Below are positions 25,401-40,400 of a DNA stretch of 64,000 nt, one piece after another. Within the stretch, counting starts at the first letter, position 1. Each line of letters starts with the position of its first letter. The notes below the pieces were generated by a model. The model did not search any database, was not told where the DNA came from, and was given only the letters and a program-made list of their open reading frames with translations. Where the stretch lies: positions 234,432-298,431 of the forward strand of contig NW_020170467.1 of assembly GCF_000524195.1 (NCBI RefSeq), read 5' to 3'. Made by a program: the position numbers and the translations under genes. This stretch comes from Echinococcus granulosus (Eukaryota; Platyhelminthes; Cestoda; Cyclophyllidea; Taeniidae).

Positions 25401-28400
25401 GTGGGATAAAAATTCGCGCGCCCCTCAAGAAAAATTTTTTACATCGGTTTGTTCAAAAATTGTTGAAAAAAAGGAGTGACTTTTTTGCGAACCAGAGTCA
25501 AATATCTACTTCTGGAAATTTAGAGAAGAGACACGAAGACTGGTTCGTACAATCACAAACGAGAGATTTCTAAATCTTCGGAGTGTTTTTTCTAGAAAAA
25601 AAGACAGCCAGTGTTTAACAAGAGGAAATATGACGTTTTATAAAGGAATAGAATCCTTGCACAAGCATTAGCCCATAAACTTTCGTTCTTTTTCACAGAA
25701 ACACAAAAAAATGTGTAAATTCGACCTAAGAATCTGAACGAAGTAGAACCTTCGCCGTGTCTAACACATAATTGTTGTCGTCGCACGACTTAGCCTGGAT
25801 CCACCAAGTAGTGGGCTTGTCATGTCACCATCTTCGCCTTCTGACAACGAAGTGGTGTAACGCAATAGGGGGGTTTTCGGCGAAGGATCGCATTGCAAGG
25901 TTAGCCAGTTTTTCTCAAAAAAATGACCTAGGCAAACGGAAGTCGACGCTTTATCGCCAGGGGAAGGGGAATGAAGTTGCTAATCATGGAGACGACAGTA
26001 ACAAGGTGAAGTAGAACAATAATGAAGGCGGAAGTGCAGACCGCGAATTTGGTGGAGGATTTGTCGGGTATTGTCTTTTTGTTGAAGACAATGGTGTTTA
26101 TAGATAGGGAACAAATAAATAGAAAAGATTTTCTGTTGTTAGTCATCGGAGCATGGATCGCATCAATTGAGACTGATGTGCTAGCATATTTTTTTCTGCC
26201 AGGTTCCTCTTAAAAATTTTAAGTAAAGTGTAAAAACTTTTCTATAAGATTCCTCATATGAATGAAATTTATGGATTCATACAGGAACGACATGTCTTTA
26301 GGTTGTATACTTGTCTACGTAGGTGCTTTAGCCTCCGCTACTCCAACATTGACGATCAGCAATCCGTTTAACCAGTTTACTATCAAGCATATGCCAATTC
26401 GGACTATTTTACAACGCTCTTAGGGAGAATTTCAGGGTTGGATTGTTATTAGAGTTAAAAAATCTGACACAAATTAACAGCAACTGTAATTATCTACTGT
26501 TTAAATCTTCAGAGATCAGTATCACAAGGAATTAGAGAGCCTTGTTAACTTGCTGTAATCACCATGGTGCCGTGGTCCGAACTGTGGCCATTAAAGGCTA
26601 AAGCAACACTATTTTTAAGTACTTTTTGTGGCATTTATGGAGCTGTAAAGAAACGCACTTTTTTCATGTTTCAAGAAGGTGAGGATAATTGACGATGATG
26701 GCTGAGGAGCAATAAAATAGATATAAGGTGACAGGAATGAAAGCATGCGAAATACTACATCTAGGAAGACAAATCAGAGCTCGGTGTCGAATATCGGTCC
26801 TCCTTGAGTGGTACCGACTAATCCAATCTTCATTGAGATTGATAAGATGCGTTACTGGTGATGTCGTCTCACCTCGGCGAAAAAATAAGTCATGATCTTC
26901 ATTGCTGACTAGTCAGAGATTTTGGAATGCCAGTTCGAGGTTTCCAGGGCTAAGGATAGTATCCAAAAGATAAGGTAATATTATTCATGAGAACTCTTCA
27001 GCCAACACATCAACGCCATGAATTTCTCCCTCTCTGTCAATTCTGTCAATGGATCGTTAACTCTTCCAAACGCCCATAATGGAGATGCCTCTTGGCTCAT
27101 TCACTTAGCAATTCTTGCAAAATAGATTCAAGAGCCTCTTTATCTCCTTGAATTTAACTATTTAATTTCAGGTAACATCACTATGGAATGCTGCCGATCA
27201 TTAATTAACAAAAATGGCAAAAACTACAAAATGAATTCCCGGAAATTTTTTTTTTAAAATTATTGTAAACGTTAACAGTGTGTGATGTTCAAACGGAAAG
27301 AGAAGGGCAATCATATGGGTGCAGTTACTGATTGATTGTTTAAAGGCAAAAAATTTATTAAAATCTTACATGCAATGGCCCTTATATAAACGCGAATTTT
27401 CAAAATTAATTAGGAAAACTCTTGCTAACTAAATAAGTTCGTTTGATATGTATGACGGAAAAAATAAAGTAGCAATCAGGCATTGCCAACGGAACACCAA
27501 CTCTTCTACGATTATTCAGTTGTATATATCTTGGCTCTGGAAATAAACAAGCTAATCCGCAGATCCTCTGTTTCTATTTTCTTTTTATTTTCCAACTCTC
27601 TGGACCGCCTTACATGGCTAGTTAAAAAGTATGTCAATGCTCGACTGCTGTGAGCAATTCCTCCATCTCATCTCATCCTTAAGTACATAATGAGACCTTC
27701 TCAGGGGTGAGTCTTAGGTTATGAGTTATGAGATTTTGAGCTATCTTGTAAAGACCAAGACTTTTCTCAGACGGCCAATTCGGAGGAAGTTGTATCCATC
27801 TTTTGGTTGTATCGTATCAGGTGAATGTATCTCAGCCGTAATTATTTGGATTTTATCAGGTGAACAATTCTTAGTCAACAATTTTATCGCCAGACATAGT
27901 CATCTGGTAGTGAAGTAGTATGAATTGCCTTGGAAGCGGGAATAGGTGGATCGTGGAGCAAAAACCAATGGTAATGTTCGTTTTTTTCTTAGAAAATATT
28001 GGAGCTCGAAGGAAACTTGTCAGCACAGCTCAGTCAGTCAGTCAACTTGCAAACGATCAAAGATGCACCACCCACTTGATGAGATGAAGTGAAGAACAAA
28101 TTCATGGAGTCCCAGGTTCGTTGTCCATCATCTGCCATTTTATGGCATGTAGATGCAACCCTGGTGCTTGGTACTCTCCACAACCCTTCCATTTTGTGTA
28201 AATCTCAAAGAATCACCTTAAGACTCGCATTTTTGACACATCGATCTCCAATTAAGGCAATCCTCCAACCTTGATCAAGAATGGAGTATCTTTCTGATTG
28301 TGATGCCTCTTCCAGTGATTCATCTTCAGTGTTGTAATCAAATACAAAAAAACATTTTTTTGAGGAAGTTTCCATGACTCTGAAAGTGAGCTCAATTTCG

Positions 28401-31400
28401 TAAAGCAAGTACGCTTACACATCATATTGTAAAAAGAGAATTCAAAGTTCTGAAGCAATTGTACAGAGTAAAATACCGAGATACTGACCCCAAATATTTG
28501 CAAGTCAATTGAACAGGCTATATCAAAAGTCGTACAAATTTTTCTGCCACTTGATTTGGTCTTTAATAGGCTTTTTAGGGTAAATAGTTAAAATTCTTCC
28601 ATCCCTTTTACAAATTATTACAAAATGTGCAGAAATGTTGTTGTCACTTTCACTGTCAGGACGATATGGCACCACTAAGGGGATAGGACCGAAAATAAGG
28701 GAAAATTATGCCATTTATAATTTTGCAATGACACTAACCTTTAGATCCTTACTACTCATTATGTAAACCAATCCAACCGCAAAGGTTCCCGACCTCGAGG
28801 GGGTACATCGACATTCGTAGTACTTCCCATCGATCCAGTAAGTTTGGCAGGTCTGGGACTCGAAGGCGTTCCTATTTATAACCGAAAAATGGAACAATTA
28901 AGGGCAGATTTCAAAGGGTCCACATTTAAATATATATCAGTGTATATCCATCCTTCTTATTACAGTAACCTTTGTACCCAAAAACAGAAAAAATATCCTA
29001 ATTCTACATTATCTAACGGGGTACGCCAGAAAAGGCGATTTCTGAACATTTAGCATAGGTGAGATTTTTGTAATGCTTTAGCAGACAGGATAGCGTTCCT
29101 GTTTTTTTTTCGGAGTAAGTGGAATTGGTTAAGATTTGCTATATCCTACATTTACGAAATTTGGTTCAACAGGTCAAGGAGATATGGCGCCGTGACCTTA
29201 GGTTTATGCTTCTCCCATGACCATTGACCCCACAGAAGTCATTGGCCCATTAAGTAATCTCTTCATAATTAGATGTTTCGTTTATTTTATGACCGTTTAT
29301 GATTTGATGCCCCTATTAGGGACGGAGGCCACGATCTGTGAATAAATAAACAAATAGAATATGGTTTTTTTATTGGGAAATAATTATTACATTCCAAAAG
29401 CAATTTTCTACTTGATAGGCTCAATTAGTGAATAATCTGAATTTTTTTATCAAAATGAGGGTTTTCGAGTGAAAGGTAACTGTCTTAACTGCTGATTTGT
29501 TCGAGAAAATTCCTTTGAATTAAAGAACCAAATGTTTCGAAGTTGCCTCTTTGTTAGAAATCTGCCTTCCACCTTAACATTTATCATTCTTAAGAAGAAG
29601 ACAAGATTTTGAAGAAACTAAATTATTCCTCCATTCGGTAGAGAATGTTAATGCCTGCTTTTGGTCATCCAACTTGAGGGGAGAAATAAAAGTTAAATTG
29701 ATTTTGTGACGAAATCCTGCATAAAATTACAAGTTAATGGTCAAATACAAAATCAAATTGAATCGTTAAAATGAAACTCAGTTCATTATAGATTGCGATA
29801 ATTGACAGGTGGTTAGATGGACACGGGATTGATGGATAAATGGATGAATACGATTAATATGAATGGAATCAGGATGGATAGACTGATGCTTTTGAGTTTA
29901 CGAATGGATAAGTACGGATAGGGTACGGCATGAAAAGGTTCACTTTCTCTCACTGCATCCACTTTTACCTTGATCACTCACATGCAAGGTGCCTCATTTT
30001 TAAAACTAAAAATGCTTTCCTAATCTAAACTTTTCAAACTTTCTAACTAGCCTTTTCATTCATGTGATCAAGTTCCTATTTTCCTGAGATGTTTCAAACT
30101 CTTCTCATCGGCTCTGGCATTTATGACTCTGCCTGCTTTAAATAACAAAAGCAAGTGTCAAAACGGCATGAAATTGAAGATAAGCTGATTCAAAAGGTTA
30201 GAGGTTCCATAGTCTACCTTCTTCAACCACCACACTCGCTTGCAAATAAAAGTCGGAAAATGTAATATATTAGGACTAAATTTTCACTACAAATTTTTAT
30301 GCAGTCGGGATATCTCTACCGTTATTTCGAAGTCTGAAGAGCTCATTTAAAGCTCCACACCGATAGAATCCCATTTCCACTCTTTTTATAAAATAACGCC
30401 AATACTTAAAAGTCAAACTTCTTCATCCCTCAATCATCGTTTTCTGCATGGCGGTGGGGAGGAGCAGTTGAACGCTACCCAAGTCGTTGACAAGCCAGAG
30501 GTGACAAACGAAGTGACAACAAAAAAACTTAAACAAACACGCATGCAAACTTGACAGACGTGTAATTACTCGTGTAGCCTTGCCAGTTACAAATCGGCAG
30601 GATGGGTGGTGTGCTAATGAGGTCTTGCCGCAACTTCTGGGGTTAGATAGGAAGCAATCAATCTGAACTTTTATCTAGACCACGAGTTTTGGAATATTCT
30701 TAAAGCCAGATATTTTAAAACTATTGCGAGATATCTCTCCTTCGATCTTTTACCTTTACGGCTTGTAATTTTATAGCCCTGGTCGAGGCACACTTCCTCT
30801 TTTGATCTTAACCGCTTCTAAAAGTTGGTGTTTCAAGGAATTTCTAAGTTAATGGATAAACAAACTGCTGAGGTGATTTTTGAATACAAGGGGTTGATTA
30901 ATAGGTGTCGATCCATTGGTTTGACTGAGACAACTTTATTCTCGAAAATGGGACATAAACATCGCGTATAGATAAGGCAGAAGACGAGCCGAAAAGCAGG
31001 TGCGGTTTAAAGAAGCCTTTCAAACTGTGTGAAATAGTAACTGCAGAGTTAGATGTAAACTACGTCGATAAGTAGAGAAAACTAGGTAGATGGCTTAATG
31101 GCTTCCGCTTTTACACGAATTTAACCAGCAAAGTGTAGAAGATGAACCTTCTTCTCAGGGCGGGTGTATTCACCTTACTTTTACGATGCAAGCAAAAGCC
31201 ACACTGATACGCATAACCCTTTTTGGGGATTCGATGTAACAATGAATTATTTTGGCGCTCATTTAATACAAAATTGTATAAATATGAGAAGAAATAATGA
31301 CCTATTTCAATAATTCAGTGAATAACTAAGCAGAGAATTAGGTGCTCGAAAAGAGATTCCTCAGTATGTTCACCTTTCTCACGGCCACCTCGACCCCCCG

Positions 31401-34400
31401 TTCCCCTTTTGTTACAACCCGGTTTCTGGGTTTTTCCCCCATTACTCATCGTCTTTGCTGTAGCCGGATGGACTTCCATATCTGGTGTCGCCATAGTGAA
31501 TGGAATACTTTGCCTTCGGCACAAACGCATACACATTCTATCCGCAGTACCTAACGAGTAACAAAATGTGGTTCTATTCTCTTCCATATTCGCTCCAGAG
31601 TGACAACCCGCAACTCTAAGCTGCAAGGGTAAACGAACTACCAGAAGGACTGAACAGTTACGACTTCTCCTTTTCCATCCTTCCCCAATTCTAGTGGAAA
31701 TATAAGTTTGCTCAAATGTTTTCGTTTCCCCACCTTCATACAAATAAAGAATCTGGGTTGGATTAATCCACAAATTTCATTAGAGGACTGAAACGTGTTG
31801 TTTCTTTTTTGGTTTTATGCAGGATGGAAGGACCTCGTCTTTCAAACCAGTCAGATATAGCTACGTGTTGGTGTATTTTTTTTCCTCTAAAGTAACACAT
31901 AAAGGGAGAAAAGTGGAAAGCAAAAACGGCAATCACTTCCTTACATTAAAATGCACTAGTTAATGATTTACTAAATACAAAATTCGAATGCCAGGACATT
32001 CATTATTCCTAATCTGTAAAGTGTCACCCCTACCTTTAAATTTGCCTCGCCCCAACCCCCCACCACCCCCCGGAAGAAATTTATGCCCATCTAATCAATT
32101 TTATAACACCGTGCGTGGTTTTCACTTAAATTGTATGCGTTTATTTGTTAAAATAAACACTTCAAGTTGTGAATAAACTTTGACCTAATCCCCCATGAAA
32201 CTATCAGGAGTGCCAATCAAAGTTGTCATTTAGAGTGCATTGGTCTCCTAGACCTATGAAGTGCTTCATTTGTCCCATAATGCATTCTAAAAGCGTTACC
32301 TCTATGCAAAAATTCTAAATGTCTGTTAGAAAATGTTTATGAGAACAAACGGGTTTGTCATGAGTCACGGTCAAGCTGTCAAATAAGTGACACTTAGGGA
32401 GGGAGATGCAACAGACCATGATGTTGTTAGTAACTTTAGAACCTTCCAAAGAATTTTTTATTGGCTGAGTTAAGATGGGTCGGTAGAAAAAGCTAGAAAC
32501 TTTGAGCTAAATAAGACTGCATTTGTTTTTTGTATAAATTCAGCGTTTCAATTAAGTTTTGCGACCTTTTTGGGTTTTAAAACCAAAGCTAAAATTCATC
32601 TATCAGTCGCAACGACACAATGTTTGTGGATTGCTTAGTGGGTGAAGCTAGAATTCCTGGTCCATCTTAAGAATAGCTCCAAGTGAGTCAGGCTAATAAA
32701 GATATTTTGGGAGCGATTTGGCAGTTTACATGCACATATTGGAGACGGTTGTCAAGACCTAGCAATGCTTTAATAATGCCCTGCTCCTTCTCAGATAGGT
32801 GTAAATGAATGACAACTTCTGCAATTATATTTGATAATACTGACAAACCGGATCTATTTCACCTGAGACATTGAAGAACGGATGACCCACACGCGTATTC
32901 ACAATACCGAAGAAGCAGTGCTTGCTGTAGCCAGTAATTTCGTGATCATAAACTTTTGGACCATTATGTTTCAGGCATCGTTGAAATAGTAAGTGACACA
33001 AGCGGTGAAAATATTTCAAGGACTGGTGGCGTGATCGGCATGAAGAAAGAGCTGAAAGAGCTAAGCTTATAATTTTTGCGTCCATGTTATTTCAAGATTT
33101 GCGCATTCAAACCTCATTGGATTGAGGGATTTAAAGTGCTGTACTCCTTAATGACCGCAATTTTGAGCGACATGTGACGCGATTATGGTCTTTTGAAAAG
33201 CCCTATTAAGATTAGTGGCTTTATTGGTTACTTACGCTTGGATGGAAAAAAATTACGTGATGTAGTTGGTTGCTAAAAAAATAATTAGCCAATTAGCCGA
33301 CCAGGTGAAATCATATCGAAGTGGCTTGATTACAGTATTTAAGTAGTGTTGCGTGGACTCACCCTTGCGCGTTGAGCATGTCCCAAATGCGACAGGTGAC
33401 ATCCTCCTTCCGTTCCTATAAAAATACAGAGACAGGGCTTAAAATTGAGGCGAAAATGGACATCACCTATCCCCATTCCCATCCACATCCTCCTTCTTTT
33501 TATAGCTCATGCATTATAGATTAAAAAATATGCATATATTCACACGTAAGCATTTCATAAAAGGCGCTAGAGTTGAAGAAGAGAGCCAATCATCTGGCTG
33601 GCTAGTATATGGGTAGAAAGACGAAGAGATAGGTGTAAATGTTTGTAGGCGCATGATTTTATTTTACTTTTAGATTTCTTCTCATGATGACTTTCATTTC
33701 TCTCACAAGCTTCTCCTCATTCTCACACTTGTGATGTCTGGTTATCGAGGCGGTGGGAACGTCGGAATTCTTATCAGTTCCAATATTTCGTAGAAAATTA
33801 GCAGACTTTATGAGAAATAAAAGGACGTAAAGGCTAGAGTACTTCGCCATTTAAAAAAATGGATAAATGGATGGATGATGGATGAATGGGTGAATGGATG
33901 GCTACGGGATAGATGGATAGGAAAGAAAGGAATACGGGATGGAAGAATGTATGCGAGGTGGATGAATATAAGACAGATGAAAGTACTGTTTTATTATTAG
34001 AAAAGAATGTATAGATAGAGAATAAATGGAGTGATGAGTGGGAAGATGAGTCGATTGGGTGGATAAATGGATGACTCTGCAAATCTTCTTTTGTAAAGTA
34101 TTCGACGCTTACGTGACACTAATTCAACTGTATGCACACTTTTGTCGAATTTAACTTACCACCATCACTTTAACTTTTATCTGACGTTGACGTTTAACTG
34201 ATAGGTCTGTTGAAAAAAATGAAAGCAATTTCAAGGGTCCATTACAGGCACCTGCTTTGTTTCTAAAAAGTATTCTCCATACTTTGCAATCATTTTCGGC
34301 TAATAAGATCTCGGGTTTTTAAATTTTACAAAAGAAAAGCTACAAGTTATTTTTCCTTAGTAAAACTGTACACCGTTTACATTTAAAATGACGCACACAC

Positions 34401-37400
34401 CCTTTCACTGTCTGCAAGACCATCGAAAACCCAGAGAAGTAGACATAATTGGCAATGCCCGAAAGTGTTATGCAACTACCTCCGTCTGACAAGGCAACTA
34501 TCCTTATCGAGATGTTAAAAAATTTCATGTTTTTTTGTCGCAAAGATACTTACAAAACTAATGCATTCATTGATTCAAAGAAGGCTTTCCAAACACCCTC
34601 TCCTAAATTAAAAAAATAAGGAAGTTTCAAAGTCCATTCCAGCCAGAAACATCTCACCTTCTTATAAGCCATCTTTAGTTGAAAGAGGCTTATCAAATCC
34701 GAGGTGTGGATGATGTAGACGTCAGAGTCGAGATTGGTGAAACTCACATCACCCAAAGAGGTGTTCACCTTGGTAAATTCGGAATCATTGGACTTCTTCA
34801 AGAAGGGCTCCAATTTCCTCATTGGTATTGTGATCATCAGCGCAGTTGATGAATCTACTCACAAGGTGGAGGAAGAAAAGTTTTTGTTTGGGATTTTTAT
34901 CGCCAACCTTTTGTTGCATTTATCGGAAATCCTGGTTTAGCATTTGCTTCCGTGAAGTAAACAGAGCTTAGGAAAAAAAGCTCTGGTTTTCTGCCTCACT
35001 TAAATCAACGAAGCAGTCATTTGCGTTTCAATGACGGTACTACTTACAATTTGATTTTACTTATCATAACCGCTTTAACGTTTTCTTTCTGGTTTTTCTT
35101 TTAATGAACTAGAAATACAAAAGAACCTTGATTGCAACCCCTTGAAATCCTGAAACCTCGGTTATTTTCATGCGTGCTGAGATGTTAGCTATAACCAGAA
35201 TCATCGTTCATTTGTCCAAATGATTACCTCCTTCTTCTCCGTTCCGTTTCGTTTCCCAGTGTGAAAAATAATGGAAATTAAGACTTAATGAAAATCCACG
35301 CAAGTGTGGTAAAAAGTTAACCGACGATATTTAATTTAAAAGGGCACTACCAAGAGTGCTTCATTGTTGTCATCATCTTTTTCCTCCTTCTGCTGCTGCT
35401 TCCAGTTTTGCTTCCTTAAAACCCCGCATTACATGTAACACTGACGAGTGAATTGAGGAACACAAAAGTGCACCCCAACCCATCAAATGAGGCACTCACT
35501 CATTTCAATTAGTCGGCATAAAATATTGATGCCAAGTTTAATGACAAAATTAGCTATCCGGTTAACCCTCGAACTCAAGGCGATTGCGTGTCTCCCAGCT
35601 TACACCCATCATATTCTGGCGTCTTTTCTGTTTACGCTTGACCATCTAGCAGTCTCCTAGGGTTTACTTCAGAGGTAAAAATGAGACTAGGTGAAATTAT
35701 CGATTCTTAAAAAGGGTCCCAGAGGCATCAATGGATACGAGAATACATCGATTGCTTGTCATTGGCACCGAGTGCGCGTAACTAGGGTCTGAATACTAAT
35801 CAGCAGTTATACCGCTTCTTTGTTCCTGTGATTGTGTAATTATCTTTGCATTTGTTCCATTCAGATCAAGTAATTACCTTTCCTTTCGTTTTTGCGTCCC
35901 AGAAAAACGTGATAATTATGAAGCTGCGGGAAAGGGAAAGTAATTTAAGAGTTTGAGAATAAACAACTGTCTGACTGGGTTTTACATCTTAGTTGTCAGT
36001 ACTTTCCAATAGAAAGAACGGAATGTGTTCAGAAAAAAAGTATCTTTGCTTTTGCATTTGTGACGAAAATGATGAAGAGAGGGAAAGAAGCTTAACTTCC
36101 CGCATGACTACTTCTGTCTGGCAACCTAATTGCTCTTGCGCAGTGTTACAGGAGATGTCATATTGGAATGAAGGCCGCTGCGCAGTTTATGCATAAATTG
36201 CACCAAAGAAGTATAAACAACTTTCAGCCCCACGCTGAGCATTTCAAGCGTTGTGTATAGCTTTCGTGTAGAAAGCACCAGTTTATCCCGTCACTCAAAG
36301 AATCATCTAGGAGTAGTTTGAAAATTTTAAAATGATTCTACATATCCCTGAAATTGCTTCACAAAACATGCAAAAAACGTTGACTGAAGAAGTTTCGAGA
36401 AATATAAAAATGCGTGTCAGACCTGTCAATATTTCCAGTCTTGCCAATCCCGAGTTCATCAAATAGTCTAGGTCAGGTAAGTAGCTACACGTACAATGAC
36501 AAACCGGTGATTATCAAAGATAAAGTGACCCTAGGAAAGGAAAGTGTGTTGACATTTTTTATAAATGGTTGGGCTTTTTCTTTACAACGATCTTAATCTG
36601 GCAAAACTAGTCGCTTACATGATTTAGGGACACAACAGCAACAACAAAAAAGCAAGACATGTACTTAAACATTACTACTAAAATCCAATCTAATTTCACT
36701 TTCTAAAGTGCCTAATTCAAAGTGATGTAAATTAGTCAATCAAAGTGCCAGGAAAGTGGTGTCTCGAGCAGGTAAAATGGACACTCAAAGGTAGACAAAT
36801 TCATTTCGCCTTTTCCCTTTAAGGCATTATTGGGTGGTCATAAAGGTGCCTTTTGGAAAGCGCGTGACAACCTCTGCCTCCTTTATGCATGCAAGAGAGC
36901 GCAACTCAAGGTGAGAGGATAGTTTCTCAAGTGTCAAAAAATGAAATCCATACTCACCAGAGGAAGTGGCCAAAGAATGCATCACAATGGATTCATTTTG
37001 AGTGTCGCTCTGGTTCTTGTTAAGCCGAATTCTCTGAAATGGCGACAAAATGGGAAGAGCATTTACTCACTTGTCAGAACTCCCTTTTTTTGATATTATG
37101 AGAGTCAAATAAAAGGATATTTTATATAAATGCGTTTCTTTATCGATTAGCCGTCAATGTCTGTCAGAAGGGACACATGAGCTCCACCTCAATTATTAGA
37201 AAATGTGGTGGTTTTTGTGCGTTAAAGGTAGCCGATAACAAAACGAATCCATGTTTTCTTTGCCACAAATTGACAAATTCTAACTTGAAGAAGCTTTGAA
37301 AATGGAAAGTTGAAAGTAAGATAGTGATTTTTTAATTTTTGACAAAAAGTGATTGGATGAAAATATAACCTATCTTGGACTATATAAAGTCTAGGAATTA

Positions 37401-40400
37401 AAATACACTATTCTACACCTTCATGTTATCGCTAAGATTTCGCGTCATTAATGTTGTTTCAGTCAAATAAGTGAAATTTTTTATTATTATTATAAAATAC
37501 CTTAATGCGTTTGCTACGAAGCCCACAGACGTTCCCCACCACAGCTCAGACAGTTTATTGTTCAAATACATCATAAAACTGAAAAGACGATACTCTAAAA
37601 CATTTTTCATCTGTTCTGCTGTTTCTAATTTTCAGTAATCTGTTTGAGACACACAATTTAGAGCGAATAGACATCACAAATGGGCAAAGAACACGTGTCA
37701 TAAATGTGACACTAGCATCGAATGTGTCGCATTGCATGAAAAGTTGATGAATGAATAAGGTGCTTGTCAAAGCAGGTATGTGTCAACAGTTTGAGTGATA
37801 AGTTCCCTTTCAGCAGACAATTTTAACAATCTTGCCAGCAACGTGCCACTTGGGAGACAGACCTGAGGTGAGACTAAGTTGTGGTGAGGCAGGGAGGAAG
37901 GAAGAGGACGAGGGTGAGCTGAGAAAAGATAATAACCACGGAGCAGAAGCTACAGCCATCCATTCAGGAGGGGAAAGGTTTTGCAATAATGGTTTGTTTC
38001 TTCAATCTTAGCTACCTCTTCCTTTAGAAAATTTTGTGTCTCAAAGAATCGTTTCATAAAAAAAGAAGAACAAAAAACCATCCCCAATTAAGAGTTCATT
38101 TTCATGTTTTTGACCCTTAAGTTCGTCCATCACCTCCAATCCGCCAAATCAAGGGACTACTTCTACTTTATCGTGGCATCTCAACTTCCTTTAACCAAAC
38201 AAAGTAGCGACTTAAATCCTGACAGTGGTAGCTAGGTTCATTCAAAGTTGTTTTGGTTTAAAGTACTGACACCTTCCAAAAGTCATGCATATTAATTTGC
38301 TCTCAAGTTCAAAGATGACAAAATGAATAGTTAAACCTAAGTTGCTTGAATATTCTTTTTCCTCTTGTCTTTGCAAAACATGCCGTATCAAGTAATTTTG
38401 ACACCTTTTTTGCCCAACCACCTCTCTTACTTTGAAACATAAATTATTCACATTTTTGAGGTTAAGTTCTCATGGGAGGCTTGAAAATTTGTCATATAAC
38501 ATCCTAACTGATTCGTATCTTTAGGGAACTTGCCTATCCCAGAGCAAGCTAGTAGAACCAAAGTTACTTTAATAAGCTACATTTCTTTTTAATTTAATTG
38601 ACAGATAAAGGGTTCAACCTCTAGCCTAAATGGTACAGTGATCAAACAGGTGTGTGGAGAGACTTTCATTCATAGAATTTGCCTTTTGTGATTACGCAAG
38701 TTACAAACCCTCTCGAATAACGTAACATGCATGTAGCATATGCTCTTTGCCAGTTCTCAGATACCTGCGATTGACAACAAACCAACCAAGACAATAAAAT
38801 TGATTATAAGCTTTGTTAATCTGAAAAGGAATGAAAAAAATGGTTAAAACAAATCACTATCTAAGCTGTTCTGCGTCACTTTTTTCTTTTTTTGAAATTC
38901 ATGCAGGATGATCACCTTGTCAAATTGTACCCTGGGATGCGATCTTATCATCAAACCGAGTTATGCACTACTCGAAAGGCAGATCTGAGCTGGGAGTAGG
39001 ATTGCTGATAAGGTAGATCAGAAGCTGGAAATAGTTTCATCTTTAAAAAAATAAACGAGTGTACTTGTCCTTCTCAAACGTCCTGCATCTAAATTGACAG
39101 CAGTACCATCGAGGCATGATTGTATTTGGTCAGTCAAGAGGAACTATATACACTGGTTCATGCAGCCATAGGAAGAGTAACAACTCCTTTCGTATAGTAA
39201 TAGGTCCATATGAAAACTGTCATAAAACTCGTAACTAGTTACAACACTTTCGTAAGGGAATGTTACATGTTGTCCTATTTGCTTTGTACTGCAGCCATGC
39301 CTATACTTGACGCTGACTCACTTAGACCCAATGTAATATATCCACATAAATTTACCCAAAAAAGACAAGAAACAAGCCAAAAAGTGGGTCATATTTTGAC
39401 TAAAAACACAAAAAATCTAAACATTTCTTTTAAGAGGCAAAATGAAAGGCGATGGTGGTGAGGTATAATCAACGTCTATTTTGCTTACTCTTCTTACAGC
39501 CGAAGAGGCTCGCTAAAACGACGCAAAGCGAACAAATTAATATCCTGTTTTGGGATGAACACAATGATTTATTGCATCAGCAAGACTGGGCAAAGATTTT
39601 TCTAAGTTCTTTTTTCACCGGTGTTCATTCATAAATGGAAAATGAAATATGAAGGCAATTAGAGTGGACCGCAGAGGCGAGAAAACGATTAAGGGAAAAA
39701 TATATGAGATGCTTTCACGCAGTTCAGGCACTTCTCGGTTTATTCAAAAGAAAAAGACACATTTCATGGGATGGAGATCATATTAGCCTTTTCATATCAT
39801 TCTCTGAATTTATGAATTTATTTCAATGGCTCTTCACCACTACCTTCAATGCAATTTTGTCAGAATGATTTGTTAGTACCAATAAATCATTCTCTGATGG
39901 GCCGCTGCTTCGATGTCTACAGTAAAGAGCTGACCTTCAAAGTATTCTCTCAGACGCCTGAGTTTCGTCACATGGTCTGACGAGATTCAGGTAATCCCGG
40001 CCTTCCTTCCCCTCCTCATCCCACGTTTAGAATGGTGTTCTAGTCCAAAACCTACACTGATATTTCGGGTTCGCAAATTGTCGGGAACAATTACGTTCAC
40101 CAGTCCCATAGGAAAAGTGATAATTTACCTCTTTTGAAATTTTTTAGCATGGATTATGCTTTAAGCTTTCAAGAGCTACTGAACGGCGACGATCTAAGAA
40201 CCACAATGACTCAAACCATCACTGACGGACAGCTGTCTTCAAACCTTTCCCCCATTCAAAAGCCTTACTGCCTTACTACAGAATTTCATCACTCAGCAAC
40301 CATCACCGCAACCTACTGTGATCGAAGTCTCCTCTATCCGACTAGCTAAATGGTTGGCTTACTAGTCGACTACGTGTCGGTCACTCTTGTTAACACAAAG

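Larger units (their letters stand above)
22265..28738 (-). other. Receptor intron 19 (6.5 kb) between GPS and TM1
   Basis: Mostly AT-rich. It includes a cluster of CCAATCA words (23.3-23.7 kb), a hydrophobic minus-strand open frame (25928-26146) that could be an alternative exon or a remnant, and copy B of a coding-like element (28.25-28.48 kb). The flanking exons join in phase 0 without extra sequence. Confidence 0.6.

Noticed and set aside
31315..31773. 152-codon minus-strand frame in receptor intron 18
   Set aside because: The composition is irregular, with no domain and no donor or acceptor fitting the receptor. It looks like a chance open frame.
40134..40349. Plus-strand frame of 71 codons in intron 15
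   Set aside because: No family match, neighbour or splice structure; length is within chance for this composition.
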